Notes: generated by a model from the letters alone, not told the origin. Shown: positions 10,418 through 21,925, counted from the stretch's first letter. The stretch: DNA of 64,000 nucleotides from Silene latifolia (GCF_048544455.1 NC_133534.1:35092217-35156216), one strand, 5' to 3'. Numbers and translations are program-made.

Positions 10418-12000
10418 TTGGCAAGGATGTCAAATATGGGGTCTCAATTTGCAGTATCAAAATTTGATGGTAAAAGTAGTTTCACCCTTTGGCAGAGAAG
10501 GATGAAGGATCTCCTGGTACATCTTGGCTTAGCTAGAGCCTTGAAAGGAGATGATGGTAAGCCAGAGAAGACGAGTGATGACAACTGGGAAGAGGTTTGC
10601 ACCAAGTGTGCGAGTACTATTAGGTTGTGCATCTCGGATTCAGTCATCAATTGTGTTCTTGATGACGACTCTCAATCGGTGATATGGGAAAAGTTGGAGA
10701 AACTTTATATGGCGAAAAGTTTGAAGCGAAGGTTATATCGGTTAAGGATGGATGAGGATGATAATTTAATTGGACATGTGAATTTGTTCAATGGACTCTT
10801 AGACGAATTAAAGAAGATCGAGGTGAAGCTTGAGGAAGAAGATAAGGCGTTACTACTCCTCAATTCTCTCCCGGACACATATGAGACTTATGTGGAAACT
10901 ATTCTGTGCGAAAAAGACACCATTATGATGGAGCAAGTACATACAGCTTTATTGTCCTTTGATGCGAGGAAGAAGGACAAGGCTGGGATACGGAGCGACA
11001 ATACGGGTACAGTTGCAGTTGCTCGGGATGGGAGAGGTCGGTCGTTTAACAGGGAAGATGGATCGAATCATGGCAGGTCTCGATCCAGGAACGCTTCTAG
11101 GAATAATGATGTGAAGTGTTTCAAGTGTGGTGACCTTGGGCATATTAGGCGGTTATGTCCTAAGAAATGCGGAAATGAAGAAAACAAGGGAGACACCAAC
11201 TTGGTTGCCGGTGAAGGAAGTAGTAGTTGTTTCCCTACCGATAAGACACCATTACGATGGAGCAAGTATATACAGCTTTATTGTCCTTTGATGCGAGGAA
11301 GAAGGACAAGGCTGGGATACGGAGTGACAATACGGGTACAGTTGCAGTTGCTCGGGATGGGAGAGGTCGATCGTTTAACAGGGAAGATGGATCGAAGCAT
11401 GGCAGGTCTCGATCCAGGAACGCTTCTAGGAATAATGATGTGAAGTGTTTCAAGTGTGGTGACCTTGGGCATATTAGGCGGTTCTGTCCTAAGAAATGCG
11501 GAAATGAAGAAAACAAGGGAGACACCAACTTGGTTGCCGGTGAAGGAAGTAGTGGTTGTTTCCCTACCGATGATAGTGACATATTTGCGGTCACGGATGT
11601 AAACGACGTATCTTCCAAGGAAGAATGGATATTAGATTCTGGTTGTGTCAACCATGTTTGCACCCAGAAAGATAATTTTGATGAGCTCCAAGAAGGCGTG
11701 GCTAGGAAGTTGAGTTTGGCTGATAACTCAACAGTTAATGTCATGGGTGTTGGGGTGGTAAAAATAAAATTGTCAAATGGGGTGGTGCACACTTTGGACA
11801 AGGTTGCATATGTTCCAAAGTTGCGGCAGAATTTAATTTCACTTAGTCAACTAGACTCTCAAGGTTATGGGTGTAAAACTCATGGGGGAGTAATGAAAGT
11901 TACTAAGGGTTCTATGGTCCTCATGAAGGGGGAGCTACGTCGTGGTTTATACCGTCTGGATGCATATGCAATAAAAACCTCACAGGATTACTGGAAACGG
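10418..12000 (+). pseudogene. Copia fossil gag and protease-like region
   Basis: The first part matches Copia-type gag (FDGKSSFTLWQRRMKDLL, LLNSLPDTYE) with a zinc knuckle (CFKCGDLGHIRRLCPKKC), which in this family packages the element RNA. Further along come a protease-like motif (WILDSG) and the gag-pre-integrase type segment (NLISLSQLDSQG). Treated as a fossil; part of the gag end appears twice. Confidence 0.85.
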
Positions 12001-12294
12001 AAAAGTCGTGCACATGTTTCGTTCGCGGAAGAGGCGACGAAGGTAGTTTTCAGGTTACAGACGGGCGCAAAGGTAAAATTCCTGCTGGTAGAAAGGTGGA
12101 GAGCAAGAGGTTTCTCTCCAGAGTCAAGTAATGTCAATATGTCATTGACTGGGTTTAGGCTGTACACGGTGCATTGGTCGTGATATTGAGTTAGGGGCGG
12201 GGACCGGATACTAACTTAGGTGTGCAGCTGGTAATTTCAAAAGGCCAATGGTTGATTCCTCGGTGGTTGATCTCTTTTGTTGGAGGGGGAGATT

Positions 12295-13195
12295 TGTTGC
12301 GTAAATGCAACTTATCCAACATAAAGAAGATCTTAATTACCCAAGTGTTCCATGTATTGATGATAACATGTAACATTAGGTGGAAATGAATGTGTGTTCA
12401 TGTGTGTTTCACATTTACGTGAAAACATATGAATTATTATTAATTCATATGTTGTGATAACGTGAAGTGACATTATGGTATTAAGTTATAACGTCACTTT
12501 CACATGTTATACTTCCTCCATTCAACTCTACTCTACCACTTTGCTTTTTCACGTTTGCCAACGCGTATTTTACGCAGTAAATATCGTTAACCACGTATTT
12601 GTAAAAATGATAAAAGTTATATATTTTTAATGTACTCGTAAAGACGAATCAAACAAAATCCCACATGAATATATTTTCAGTTATATATTGAGAGAAAATT
12701 ACAATTGAATGATCATTTGTAAATAGTGTGCAAAAGACAAATAGGTAGAGTGAACTTGAATGGATGAAGTATAAAGGATGCAATTCCTTTAGAAAAAGGT
12801 ATCTCACAAAATGTAATCAAATAAGGTGACTTAGCTTCGTAGAGAGCAAGTCGGGGTTTGAGGGTGAGGGGCAGTATAACGGGTGTTTTTATACAATAAT
12901 TTAGGAGGTTACTCTAGGAGTAATATTGGTGGCATTTACTAATATTACTTGAGGGCTAGAGGTTGTTATCTTATATTATTGTGGGTTTCGAATTGGTATT
13001 AATTCGGGACGGTTACGTTGTACTGGTGCTATATTATTATAGTCGATTTTGCTTCCGGTTTGGAAGGTTTTGCCCTGGATTTGACCCTAAAATATCGTCT
13101 CATCTTATTATTGCTTACATTTATTTACTTTTACGGTTTACGTGCTGATTGGTTGCTTCCGTTACACGTGGGATATTGGCGCTAATTTCCCAACA
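12295..13195 (+). repeat. Copia fossil 3' LTR, carrying a MITE
   Basis: Homologous to 9678-10375, TGTTG...CAACA, flanked by AGTTA. A 258-bp MITE accounts for the extra length. Confidence 0.9.
12512..12769. mobile_element. Stowaway-like MITE in the Copia 3' LTR
   Basis: 258 bp with about 26-bp inverted ends (cttcctccattcaactctac at the left; gtagagtgaacttgaatgga at the right) and TA on both sides. The 5' LTR provides the empty site (catgttatatggatgc). The TA target and CTYCCTCC ends fit Stowaway/Tc1-mariner MITEs. No ORF. Confidence 0.85.
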
Positions 13196-13199
13196 AGTT

Positions 13200-13700
13200 A
13201 CTATACATTATGAACTTTAATAATTTTGTTTTGTTAATTTCTTCCTTCCTTTTGTAAATGATGAATCCCAGAACAAACTAGATTCGCTGCTTCTGGTATA
13301 AATTGCTTCCTCAATGCATTTGATAAATTTTATAATTTTCTCTATAATGTGATATTGAATAAGCACAAATCCTTGTTAAACTTAAAACGAGTCAAATAAT
13401 ATAGATTTGACAAAAGCATATTGTTTATGTACTGGTAAAATACTTGTCCCATTTTTATCATAGGAGGATGATATACTTATTTTAATCTTTAAAACGAATA
13501 TGTCTCTCTTTTAAGAGAAACCAACTGCTAATTAAATTACGATCGGAATAATGGCGTCACATGAGTTACATTTTGTCCGCTTAATTTTTAAATCGATATA
13601 TATTTCTTTAAGAGAACCGAACTGTTTAATTAGATTATGATCGAAATATGTTGCGTTACATGAATTACGTTTTTTTCGCTTAATTCGTATCTTGGCAAAG
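13200..13700 (+). repeat. Three-copy local duplicate, copy 2
   Basis: Homologous to 8550-8910 and 14830-15260 (agattcgctgcttctggtata). The Copia fossil inserted at its left edge. An internal partial repetition of ccaactg-ttaattagattatgatcg is visible. Confidence 0.55.
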
Positions 13701-14481
13701 TGTACTAGTGCGTTTCCTACATTCTCTTTTCTACCTTTCCTCTAATAATCGGTTTAAATATAATATGTTTGGCCTCATCCGCTTGCCATCCGATATATAT
13801 TAACTTAATCGATTGCGAGAGGGTAAAAGTAGAAAGTGGAAGAGAAGGTGGGAGTAAGAAAGTAGATAGCATTGCTCAAAATGATTTTATGTAAAAAATG
13901 TTGTGCAGAACGGTTTGTATCAGAATTTTTGTGTTAAAACAAGTGACGTATGCAAAGACAAATCCAGTCTCATTTGAGTCATTTTTCCACGGTTTTTGTC
14001 ACAAAGTACCTATCATTTATGTGACTTTGCATCAGGTACCTAATACTCTATATTATTTTTTTTTTGCCCAGAAAATACCTAAAATGTATATATCGTTTTC
14101 TAAGTATCAACTAACGTTTTCCGTTAAAAAAGTCAAATTTGGGGTTTGACTTGAAGATGAAAATGTTTTATTTAATTCTCTCTGTAATTTATTTATTTAT
14201 TTATTTACTTATTTTTTTTTTTTTTTTTTTTTAATGGTCAATCTCATAATTTAACTCATTTTTCACCTCTTCGCCAACTCCCAACCTCTCCACTTCCTCT
14301 TAAAAGAAGCTATCGAATGAGAAATGTAAAGTGCGTGTTAATTGTAATTATAGGATTTTAATTTAAAAAATCATGTTTTATGGTTAAATCAAGATGCAAT
14401 ATTGACTTTTTTTGATGGAAAAAGTCAGTTGATACTTATTAACAAACGAAATATTAACTTTAAAATTTTTGGGTAAAAAAT
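13701..14481. other. Spacer, no gene seen
   Basis: AT-rich with homopolymer T tracts (14213-14232). The open stretch around 13898-14149 has no recognisable features. Confidence 0.4.
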
Positions 14482-14650
14482 TTTCATTATAGATGAGAGA
14501 TATCCGTCTATAGTTATGGACGGACCAAATATCTACGCGTTTAAGCATTAAACAAGTAACAAGTTGTATGGTGGGGCCCAAAAATGTCATCACTTTAAGC
14601 ATATTTAACTCGTCTTTTACTTTAAACGGATATATCGTATATAATGAGAC
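14482..14650. mobile_element. Small MITE-like element, copy 2
   Basis: About 169 bp, homologous to 7371-7530 (tcattatagatgagagatat at the left, ataatgagac at the right). Confidence 0.6.
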
Positions 14651-14829
14651 TAATTGAAATAATAATCTCAGGTACATCCGTACATGCGCTCAAAGTAATC
14701 ATTTGACAAAAAACCCAAAAAAAGGTAACCGTGTATTGCCGTTTCGCGGGTTTTCGATAAAGAAAACGTCAAATCTAAACTGCAACTTCCATATTTGAAG
14801 TCCACATGTCAACTTGAAATCTTTACTCC

Positions 14830-15260
14830 ACAACACTCTTTCTTGCTTTTTCTCCTCTTCAAGCTACACCTACTATAAATTCTTGTTAATTTCTTCCATA
14901 CTCTTGTACATTATGAATCATAGGACAAACAAGATTCGCTGCTTCTGGTATAAACTGCTTCTTAAATGCATTTTGATATATTTTAAATAATTTTTCTTTA
15001 TAATTTAATGTTTCAGTGAGCACAACCCGTCTAAAATTTAAAACGGGTCAAATAATTTAGATTTGACAAAAGCATATTGTCTATGAAATAGCAAAATGCT
15101 TGTCCCATTTATTCTAGTTGGAAGCTATTTGGGTATTTGACCCGTTTTAATTTTAATTTTTAAAACGTATATACCCGTCTGTTTAATTAGATTATGATAG
15201 GAATATGTTGCGTTTCATGAATTACATTTTGTTCGCATAATTTGAATATTGGCTAAGTGT
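14830..15260 (+). repeat. Three-copy local duplicate, copy 3
   Basis: Homologous to 8550-8910 and 13200-13700. Ends shortly before the second U6-U1 block begins at about 15410. Confidence 0.55.
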
Positions 15261-15456
15261 AATAGTGCGTTTCCTCATAATCGATTTAAATGCTGGTATT
15301 GTTTAATTCGAGTTTAGAATGTTCAATGTTTGCGTGGATTATTGAACTAGTGCTTGACGCTCTTTCGATTTTTGCATGCATTTTCGATTGTTGGACAAGT
15401 ATTTGAATCTTGTATGTTTGTTAGTCGGTAAATGATCTGGTTTTATGTTAATGATT

Positions 15457-15902
15457 GTTTTGGTATATTTTACCGAACATGTTAATTCAGGATTAAATCG
15501 GTCTGGCATTTTCGATTGTTGGACAAGTATACAGGCTTAATGCAAATAGTAAAGAGCGTAAACAAAAATTTGACATCAGCGGAAAATCCAATGTGAAACG
15601 ATTGCGGGAAGGAGACGTTATTCTATTCCACTAGCAAATTACGTAAATTAGGTCACTAGTACAAGATGAAGGAGTATTATGCGTGTAGCTATGTGTATGT
15701 GACTGAATCCTCTTTCTTTGCCTTCCTCCGCCTTATATAGGACTAAACCTTGATAGGGTTTCGCTTGCTCTCGTCCTCCAAGGCGGCCGTTGTCCATCTG
15801 ATGGGCTTTCTGTCCAGCTCCCCTTGACCTGCTGCCCTTTGGACCCTCTTCTTTTCTTAGTCAAATAACCGAGTGGCCCAATATGCGAAATAGGGCCCAA
15901 AC
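15457..15902. mobile_element. Unclassified 446-bp insertion with 7-bp duplication
   Basis: Paralogous copies (for example 2100-2115) run ttatgttaatgatttacttt without a break; here aatgatt appears on both sides (15450-15456 and 15903-15909) of 446 bp of unrelated sequence. It contains a TATA-like cttatataggac and no ORF. The ends are not inverted repeats. Family unknown. Confidence 0.6.
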
Positions 15903-15925
15903 AATGATTTACTTTACACTTTTAG

Positions 15926-16129
15926 TCAGTGGCTTCCCAAGAGAGCATGGTACCTGCCGATGGTAATTAAGAACACTGATGTGGTTGATGTAATACAATT
16001 TCATAGTAGACTGTCTAAGAAAGTGTGCATGGTAGTAAAATTGCGGTCCATGACTTCCATTTTGCTTCTATCTAGGTCAAAGAGCCAATCGTGCAATACT
16101 TCAAGCGCCAGAAATCTCGACGTGTTTAA
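15926..16129 (+). pseudogene. ASY1-like last two exons
   Basis: Exon-like 15926-16031 (acceptor ttttag, end gtgtgcatg before gtag) and last exon 16076-16129. The last exon is intact here: VKEPIVQYFKRQKSRRV then stop, in the phase expected after a preceding ATG codon. The recalled Arabidopsis ASY1 tail is MVREPILQYSKRQKSQAN. Upstream exons are absent, so this is still a fragment, but it is the best-preserved tail in the window. Confidence 0.65.
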
Positions 16130-16397
16130 AAGGCAGGATGGAGCTATTTTGTTTCGGAAAGGTAAGGTAATCATACTCCCATCAAGTCTTTTTAGATACT
16201 TTTACCTATAATTGTGGCGTTTATAATTTTGTTAATACGATACTGCCTAAGAAAAGACTCTGAACCATGGTATTTTGTTTAGATCCAAACCAAATGTTAT
16301 TTATAATTGTTAGTTAGTTCAGAATAATTTACATAATAAACTAAGCTAGTTGACCAAGCTATTTGCCCAGATACTGCCTAAGAAAATCTTAAAGGAA

Positions 16398-16439
16398 ATC
16401 CCACATCGATACGTTTACCTATAATTGTGCTGTTTATAA
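16398..16439 (+). promoter_or_regulatory. U6 snRNA promoter: USE plus TATA
   Basis: Perfect USE atcccacatcg (16398-16408) and TATA tttataa (16433-16439), 24 bp apart. Confidence 0.9.
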
Positions 16440-16461
16440 TATTGTTCTGCACCTGTTGGTT

Positions 16462-16481
16462 GTCCCTTCGGGGACATCTGA

Positions 16482-16513
<32 letters not shown>

Positions 16514-16563
16514 GGCCCCTGCGCAAGGATGACACGCATAAATCGAGAAATGGTCCAAATTTT
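16462..16563 (+). ncRNA. U6: U6 spliceosomal snRNA, copy 3
   Basis: Full-length U6 with the same RNA body as copies 1 and 2 and an eight-base T-run after the last A. It opens the second U6-U1 block and is the paralog of the copy at 2656 (flanks such as ctgaatttttgaaggtgaaa are shared). Confidence 0.95.
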
Positions 16564-16973
16564 TTTTGTAATTACCCCCCCTGAATTTTTGAAGGTGAAA
16601 CCTCACATAGGTAAGTCCTTTTTACTGCTACAGGTTACAATTGTCGTCTCTCAAAGCTGAAAGCCGAGAACTTCACATATGTGTGACTTGCTCAATAGTG
16701 AAACTTCAATTTCGAAGGTACGTTGGTTGAAGTAAGTTATAAGATTCTCCGAACACTGTTTTGCAGCAGGTGAATCAAAGAGGGGGACGTTAATTCGTGT
16801 TTTGATAGTGTGTACACTGTTTTGCAGCAGGTGAATCAAAGAGGTTCCCAAGGGTCTTTCATTACATCTACAGGTAGAGGATGCATATTCGAGTATTCTT
16901 TTTGGCAGTTGACGTCCTTTGTTTAGTAGTTAAGCATGTAGGGGGGCGTTAATTCTTCGTGTTTTGATCACAG

Positions 16974-17049
16974 GAAGTGTGTGGTTCATCCAGAAGTTAC
17001 GAAGAAGAAGCTAAATGAGGTCAGAAAAATGACCAATTATGAAGTTAAG
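16974..17049 (+). pseudogene. ASY1-like exon (VHPEVTKKKLNEVRK)
   Basis: Bounded by gatcacag and a GT donor. It reads KCVVHPEVTKKKLNEVRKM in one frame; recalled ASY1 has KRVIHSSLTEKKLNEVRK. Diverged last-exon scrap follows at about 17206-17270. Surrounding pieces parallel 2870-3380. Confidence 0.6.
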
Positions 17050-17599
17050 GTTAATACTCGTATAACAACAATTAGCAGTCTTGTTTAATGTTCATGTTTT
17101 TCGTCAAGCAATATGTAAAACAGATTATAACTATGATGGTGAATTCTCTAGCCTGCTTGAAAGCGCCTTACATATGTGAAGTTTCACCTTGAAGCAGTGT
17201 CAAAGAGCCAATCATGCCGTATTTCAAGTGCAAGTCTAACCTTATTTAGCCATGAGCTATTTTCTATTACACAGGTAAAGTTCTTCCAATAAATCTTCGG
17301 TATCATACTACTTCTTAGCTCATTATTTCGTAAATATATATTTAAAGTAAAAGAAAATAGATAAATGGAGAGAAAACGGAGTCATAGTGGTGCGTTTGAG
17401 ACTCAGCAAGTCAAACTAGGGAGATTTTTATGAGATAGAGGGGGATAAGAATAGAAGCAACCCAGAAAACATGGAAGCACATACAATATTGAGTTTATTC
17501 ATGGTTTCAGTAGGTTTTTCTAGCAACCGAAGCATAGAGCAAAGCATGTTGGTATCATTCCTTACCAAAGTTCATTCCTAATACACGAGTTAGGACGAA

Positions 17600-17649
17600 A
17601 TCCCACATCGACGAAATAAACATGTCTAAAGCAGAGGTGGGTATAAATA
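17600..17649 (+). promoter_or_regulatory. U1 snRNA promoter: USE plus TATA
   Basis: USE atcccacatcg (17600-17610) and TATA tataaata (17642-17649), 31 bp apart, exactly as at the first U1 copy. Confidence 0.85.
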
Positions 17650-17672
17650 ATGAGCCACAAACAACGAACAAA

Positions 17673-17836
17673 CTACTTACCTGGATGGGGTTAATTGGCG
17701 ATCAAGAAGGCTCATAGCCTAGGTTTGTGATCTCCATTGCACTACGGAGAGGCACATGTCTAAGATCTCCCTACTATGGGAGAGTCTACATCATAATTTG
17801 TTCTAGTGGAGGCCTGCGTTCGCGCGGCCTCTACCC
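17673..17836 (+). ncRNA. U1: U1 spliceosomal snRNA, copy 2
   Basis: A 164-nt U1, nearly identical to 4089-4252. ACTTACCTG intact at 17675-17683; stem-loop CTCCATTGCACTACGGAG; Sm region CATAATTTGTTC; terminal hairpin GGCCTGCGTTCGCGCGGCC. The few changes from copy 1 include TTGGCG for TCGGTG in the first stem region and CCCTACTATGG for CCTAAATATGG. Promoter intact, so likely functional. Confidence 0.92.
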
Positions 17837-18336
17837 AATTTAATTGAATTTTTGTTTCAGCTTATTCTGTCCATAAGCCTCCAAGGAAATCTGTTAACTT
17901 CCGTTGATGCGCCCCTCAACCACAACTCCTTAACCATTGAATTGGGAAATAAGGAGCTCCTTATATATATAACACCGGTTTAATAATTGACCTATATTGC
18001 ATGGTGATGTGTACATCTCGGAGTTATTGTATGCAAAACCGAAACAGTTGCTATAAACTTAATTAGCTAATGTAATGCTATCCTATATCTCCTCCGTCTT
18101 TATCATCTGTTTACCTTTAATTAAGGAACTGGATTGAGGGAATGCATCGTTAAAAAATATTAGAAAAAATCACTTCAAAAAGGTGTCAAACCATAAGAAA
18201 CCCCGCAAGTTTTTTAACGAATTAATCATTTCGCATTTTCCGAATTAATTAGCACTTGGAATTTTATTCATGGCATCAGTGGGTTACTCTAGCGATAGAG
18301 GCCAATATTCATTCCTAATACACAAGTTAGGACGGA

Positions 18337-18424
18337 ATCCCACATCGCCACATTAAACTAGTATGAAGCACCTACCTGAATGTGGTTGATAGGCTATCAA
18401 AAAGGCTCATAGCCTAGGCCTTTC
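18337..18424 (+). pseudogene. U1 snRNA pseudogene, 3' two-thirds lost
   Basis: A perfect USE (18337-18347) precedes a U1-like 5' part from about 18368 with the variant ACCTACCTG, as in the copy at 5547. The RNA body jumps from agcctaggcc straight to tttctcaatc. The paralog shows that the lost part lay between two GGCC sites, so the deletion probably used that short repeat. No Sm site remains, so it is dead. Confidence 0.85.
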
Positions 18425-18628
18425 TCAATCAAAAGTTTTAATTTTTCTTTTTTTTGGCTTATTATTTTCTTTTTAATATTTAATATTATATACTATTCCT
18501 CAGCTTCTTGTTCCACAGCTGCGATTAGAACTTTATTAATTAATCTCTCTTTATTTATGCTTTCTCATTATTGTATATTTTTGTGAGTCCGTAAATGATA
18601 TGGTTTTATGTTAATGATTTACTTTACA

Positions 18629-19083
18629 GCCAGTGGCTTCCCGAGAGAGCGTGAGCGTGATACCTGCCGGTGGTAATTAACAACACTAATGTTGTTGATG
18701 ATGTAGTTTGCAGCCGACTGTCTAGGAAAATGAGCATAGTAAGTATTACTCCCTCCTAGGCTGAGTGTTGGTTCCCTTTCTTTTAGACATTAAAATTAAG
18801 AAAATGAATTTGGACCACACAAAACACCCTACCCCACATGGAATTGAATTTGGACCACACAAAACTTACCAAAAAAGGAAAGAGGAACCAACATCCGACT
18901 AGCATCAAAATGGAAAGAGGAACCAACACTCAGACTAGGAGGGAATATTTCGTAGTAAAGCAATGTAGAAGTGCTAGTCTTGTTAGCATATTAGAAGGGT
19001 AATAGTTAAAATAGCGACAGATGATCTTACATTTTTGCTGTATCTAGGCCAAAGTTCAAGCGCCAAAAATCTCACCATGTTTA
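18629..19083 (+). pseudogene. ASY1-like last exons, split by a MITE
   Basis: Exon-like 18629-18739 (acceptor tttacag; PVASRES in one frame) and a shortened last exon from about 19048 (agttcaagcgccaaaaatctc). The EPIVQY part is missing. The intron carries a MITE at 18749-18944. Confidence 0.55.
18749..18944. mobile_element. Stowaway-like MITE in an ASY1-like intron
   Basis: 196 bp with about 26-bp inverted ends: ctccctcctaggctgagtgt at the left and acactcagactaggagggaat at the right (shared arm ggttcc/ggaacc inside). CTCCCTCC ends fit the Stowaway group. The exact target duplication is unclear. Confidence 0.8.
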
Positions 19084-19595
19084 AAAGGCAGGATGGAGCT
19101 ATTTTGTTTCGGAGAGGTAAGGTAATCTTACTCTCGTCAAGTCTTTTTAGATGGTCTCGTATTAATTAGTGTGAGATCAAACCAATTAACATAAAAAGAA
19201 TCCATCAATTGACCCACTAAGCCACAAACCCACTTAAATATTACATTTAAGGAATAACTTGCTCACATATAGGCCCGTCTCATACTAATGGTTTTCAAGA
19301 GACATCTCAAATGAGAATATGTGAAGTTTCTTTTCTTGCTTTTTTTTTGTAGTAATGGGATCAAAGACGTCTCTTTGGTAGTAGGAACGCATGTGTTTCA
19401 CCGCACTTCGATTTTTAGATTAGCAATTATACTTCGTAGTTGGCTTTGAAGAAAATCTGCGAGAGCCATTTCTTCTAGCTGGTTAACTTCCTGTAAGTGT
19501 TTTTCATGATCCAGTTTCTTGATGTGAACCAAAGTATGATTAGTTTGCAAATTCTGCCCAGAAACTGGCCTAAGCCTAACAAAAACTTAAAGAAA

Positions 19596-19636
19596 CTCCC
19601 ACATCGATGCTTTCACTTTAATTATTTTGCTTATAA
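19596..19636 (+). promoter_or_regulatory. U6 snRNA promoter: USE plus TATA
   Basis: USE ctcccacatcg (19596-19606) and TATA cttataa (19630-19636), 23 bp apart, TATA 29 bp before U6. Confidence 0.85.
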
Positions 19637-19658
19637 TCTTGTACTGCACCAATTGGTT

Positions 19659-19678
19659 GTCCCTTTGGGGACATTTGA

Positions 19679-19710
<32 letters not shown>

Positions 19711-19760
19711 GGCCCCTGCGCAAGGATGACACGCATAAATCGAGAAATGGTCCAAATTTT
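19659..19760 (+). ncRNA. U6: U6 spliceosomal snRNA, copy 4 (variant)
   Basis: Full length. Two changes from copy 1: loop GTCCCTTTGGGGAC instead of GTCCCTTCGGGGAC (the stem still pairs), and ACATTTGA for ACATCTGA. ACAGAGA, AGC triad, internal stem-loop and T-run are intact. Probably expressible; the 5' variant is shared with the copy at 60880. Confidence 0.92.
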
Positions 19761-20123
19761 TTTTGCAAATTTCCCCCCCCCCGAGTTTTCTAAGGTGAAA
19801 CATTACATATGTATGACTTGACATTACATATGTATGACTTGTCCCATGGCGAAACTTCAATTTCGAACGCATTTTGGCTGGAATAAGTTACAAGATTCTC
19901 TGAATGCTGTTTTGCAGCAGGTCAAAGAGGTTCCCAAGTGTCTCTCATAGCTTCAAACTTTTAAGGCGTTTTATAGCTGAAATAGGTTCGCAAGTGTCTC
20001 TCAAGGCTTGCTTTGAGACGGGTGATGAATTAATGATTCTACTTTTGATTTATCTCGTTACATCTACAGGTAGAGGATGCATCTCGAGTATTCTTTTTAG
20101 CGTTTGATTTGTCTTTGTTTTCA

Positions 20124-21925
20124 AACCAATCTTCAACTCCACACCAAACTTGAAAGGAAAGCTAACCAAACTACCGTGAGAAAACTTGTTAACAAATTTG
20201 TTCGAGATAGATTTCGTGAAGCAACAAGCAGGGTGAAGCTTCCCGACTTCTTTTGTTTAGTACTTAGGCATGTAGGGAACCTTTATTCTTCATGTTTTGA
20301 TGACAGGAAAGTGTGTGGTTCATTCAGAAGTTACGGAGAAAAATCTAAATGAGGTTGGACAAACGTTAAATTATGGAGTCAAGGTTAATATAACAACTAG
20401 CTGTCTTATTTAAAGTTACATTTTTTACTGTGATGAACAGAATGAGGGTGTTCTTTCCCCACAAAGCAATTTGAACAACAAAACTTGGAAAAATGGCGAA
20501 TTCTCTACCGTTTTGTCTTTTACTGCAATCCATAATTGTTTTTTGTTTAATAATTTTCTTCACTTATCCATAGGTGATAAGAAGGCAGATATTTCGACTT
20601 GTTGGGGTTGGATCAGATATTACTTGAAGCCAAGCTCCGACAATTGGGTTCTCTTAGAAGCGGCCACTCTATTAACGAGACAAGAGAACATTATCTTAGT
20701 AATCCTACAAGTGAAGTTGGGTAAGGTCTTCTGAAGTTAACCTCCCTCAAGTTATATATTCTGACAATTGCAACTTTGTTTTGTGTTAAAAATCGTTTAC
20801 AACCAGTTGGTTGATGAGCTATTTTGTATTAGTGGGGTAAAGTTCTTCCACTAAATCTTCTGAGACCATACCTTTTAACTTAATAGAAGGCACCAATTTA
20901 CCCACTAACCCATTTAGCAATTGTAATAAAAATTTCCATTATATGGGTCGGTCTTATAATAATCTTATCATGATAAATCTCATTAGAAAATTTGTGAAGT
21001 TCTTACTCTTGCCTTTTCGTTGCGATGGATGAGTTTAGAATTATGAGCTGAAAGACATCTCTTTGTTAGTAGGGACTCGTGAACCAAACTTTGATTAGGG
21101 GAAGGAGCGTAGATCAGTTGGGCTTTCTTCAACAAGAGATTTATACCAGTTGTAGAAGCTCGTGAATTGAAGCACGTGGAAGTACTAACATGTCAAAACA
21201 TTGCTGTCAAAAAAAAACATGTCAAAACAAAGCTCTTGCTCCGTCGTATAATTAGTATCTTAGTCATTTAAAGTAGTTTTCAACATAAGGTTCGGCTTTC
21301 TTCCTTGTTCTTTTAGAAGTTACAGAGAGGAAGCTAAATGAGGTCACTAACGACAAGTAGCAGTCTTATTCAAGGTTACAATTTACTGTACTAAAGACTA
21401 AACCATGATGGACAGGATATGAGGAGGACGTTCCTGCACCACAAAGCCATTTCAACTCCAAAACCTTGGGAAATGGTGAGATTTCAAGCGCTTTCTCGTC
21501 TTTTACTACAGACTACTAACAAAAAACTTTGTTTAAGAATCTCGTCACTAATCCACATTCCACAGGTAACAAGGCAGATGTTTTGACTTGTAGGCACTTC
21601 ACTCATATTACACGTATGGGAGTACAGCGACAATTTCAGCTTCACCAAAAACGGTTCTCTTAGAGATGGCCACGCTGTTGTACCTGCCTATGGTAAATCC
21701 AGACTTGGACACATTAAAAGGTTGATGTGGTTGGTGATGTAATTTACGACAGACGATCTAGGACAGTGAGCATGGTTAGCATTATTTTCTTAGCAAAGCA
21801 ATGTAGAAATACTAGTCTTGTTAGCATATTAGAATTGCGACTCATGATCTTTTGTTTTACCTCTATCTAGATCAGAGAGCCAATCATGTAATACTTCCAG
21901 CGCCAGAAATCTCGTGTTTAAAAGG
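20124..21925 (+). pseudogene. ASY1-like fragment cluster, two successive exon sets
   Basis: Exon-like pieces: 20124-20231 reads LHTKLERKANQTTVRKLVNK (ASY1: KLHNMLDGEANQTAVRKLMDR); 20307-20383 reads KCVVHSEVTEKNLNEV; 20573-20700 reads KKADISTC; then a second, shorter set at 21313 (EVTERKLNEV), 21405-21480, 21566-21770 (KADVLTC region fused to the next exon) and a last exon at 21871-21925. Frames are broken throughout. The repetition of the same exons in order shows tandem duplication of one ASY1 3' region. Confidence 0.65.

Larger units (their letters stand above)
9678..13195 (+). mobile_element. Ty1/Copia LTR retrotransposon fossil, short and broken
   Basis: A complete insertion outline: 5' LTR 9678-10375 and 3' LTR 12295-13195, both starting TGTTG and ending CAACA; 5-bp target duplication AGTTA at 9673-9677 and 13196-13200; initiator-Met-type primer binding site tggtatcagagcc at 10377-10389; purine-rich tract just before the 3' LTR. 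The inside has a gag-like region (UBN2-type, with a CxxCxxxGHxxxxC zinc knuckle) and a protease-like part (ILDSG) with a gag-pre-integrase segment; no reverse transcriptase or integrase region is seen. It is broken in several ways. LTRs are clearly diverged, so it is not very recent. The 3' LTR is longer because a MITE sits in it. Confidence 0.9.

Noticed and set aside
13898-14149. 83-codon open frame in spacer DNA
   Set aside because: AT-rich, no motif, no splice context, no repeat of it elsewhere.
15926-16129. Calling this the functional 3' end of a host ASY1 gene
   Set aside because: The last exon is intact but upstream coding exons are missing or scrambled; a HORMA domain is not present in the window.
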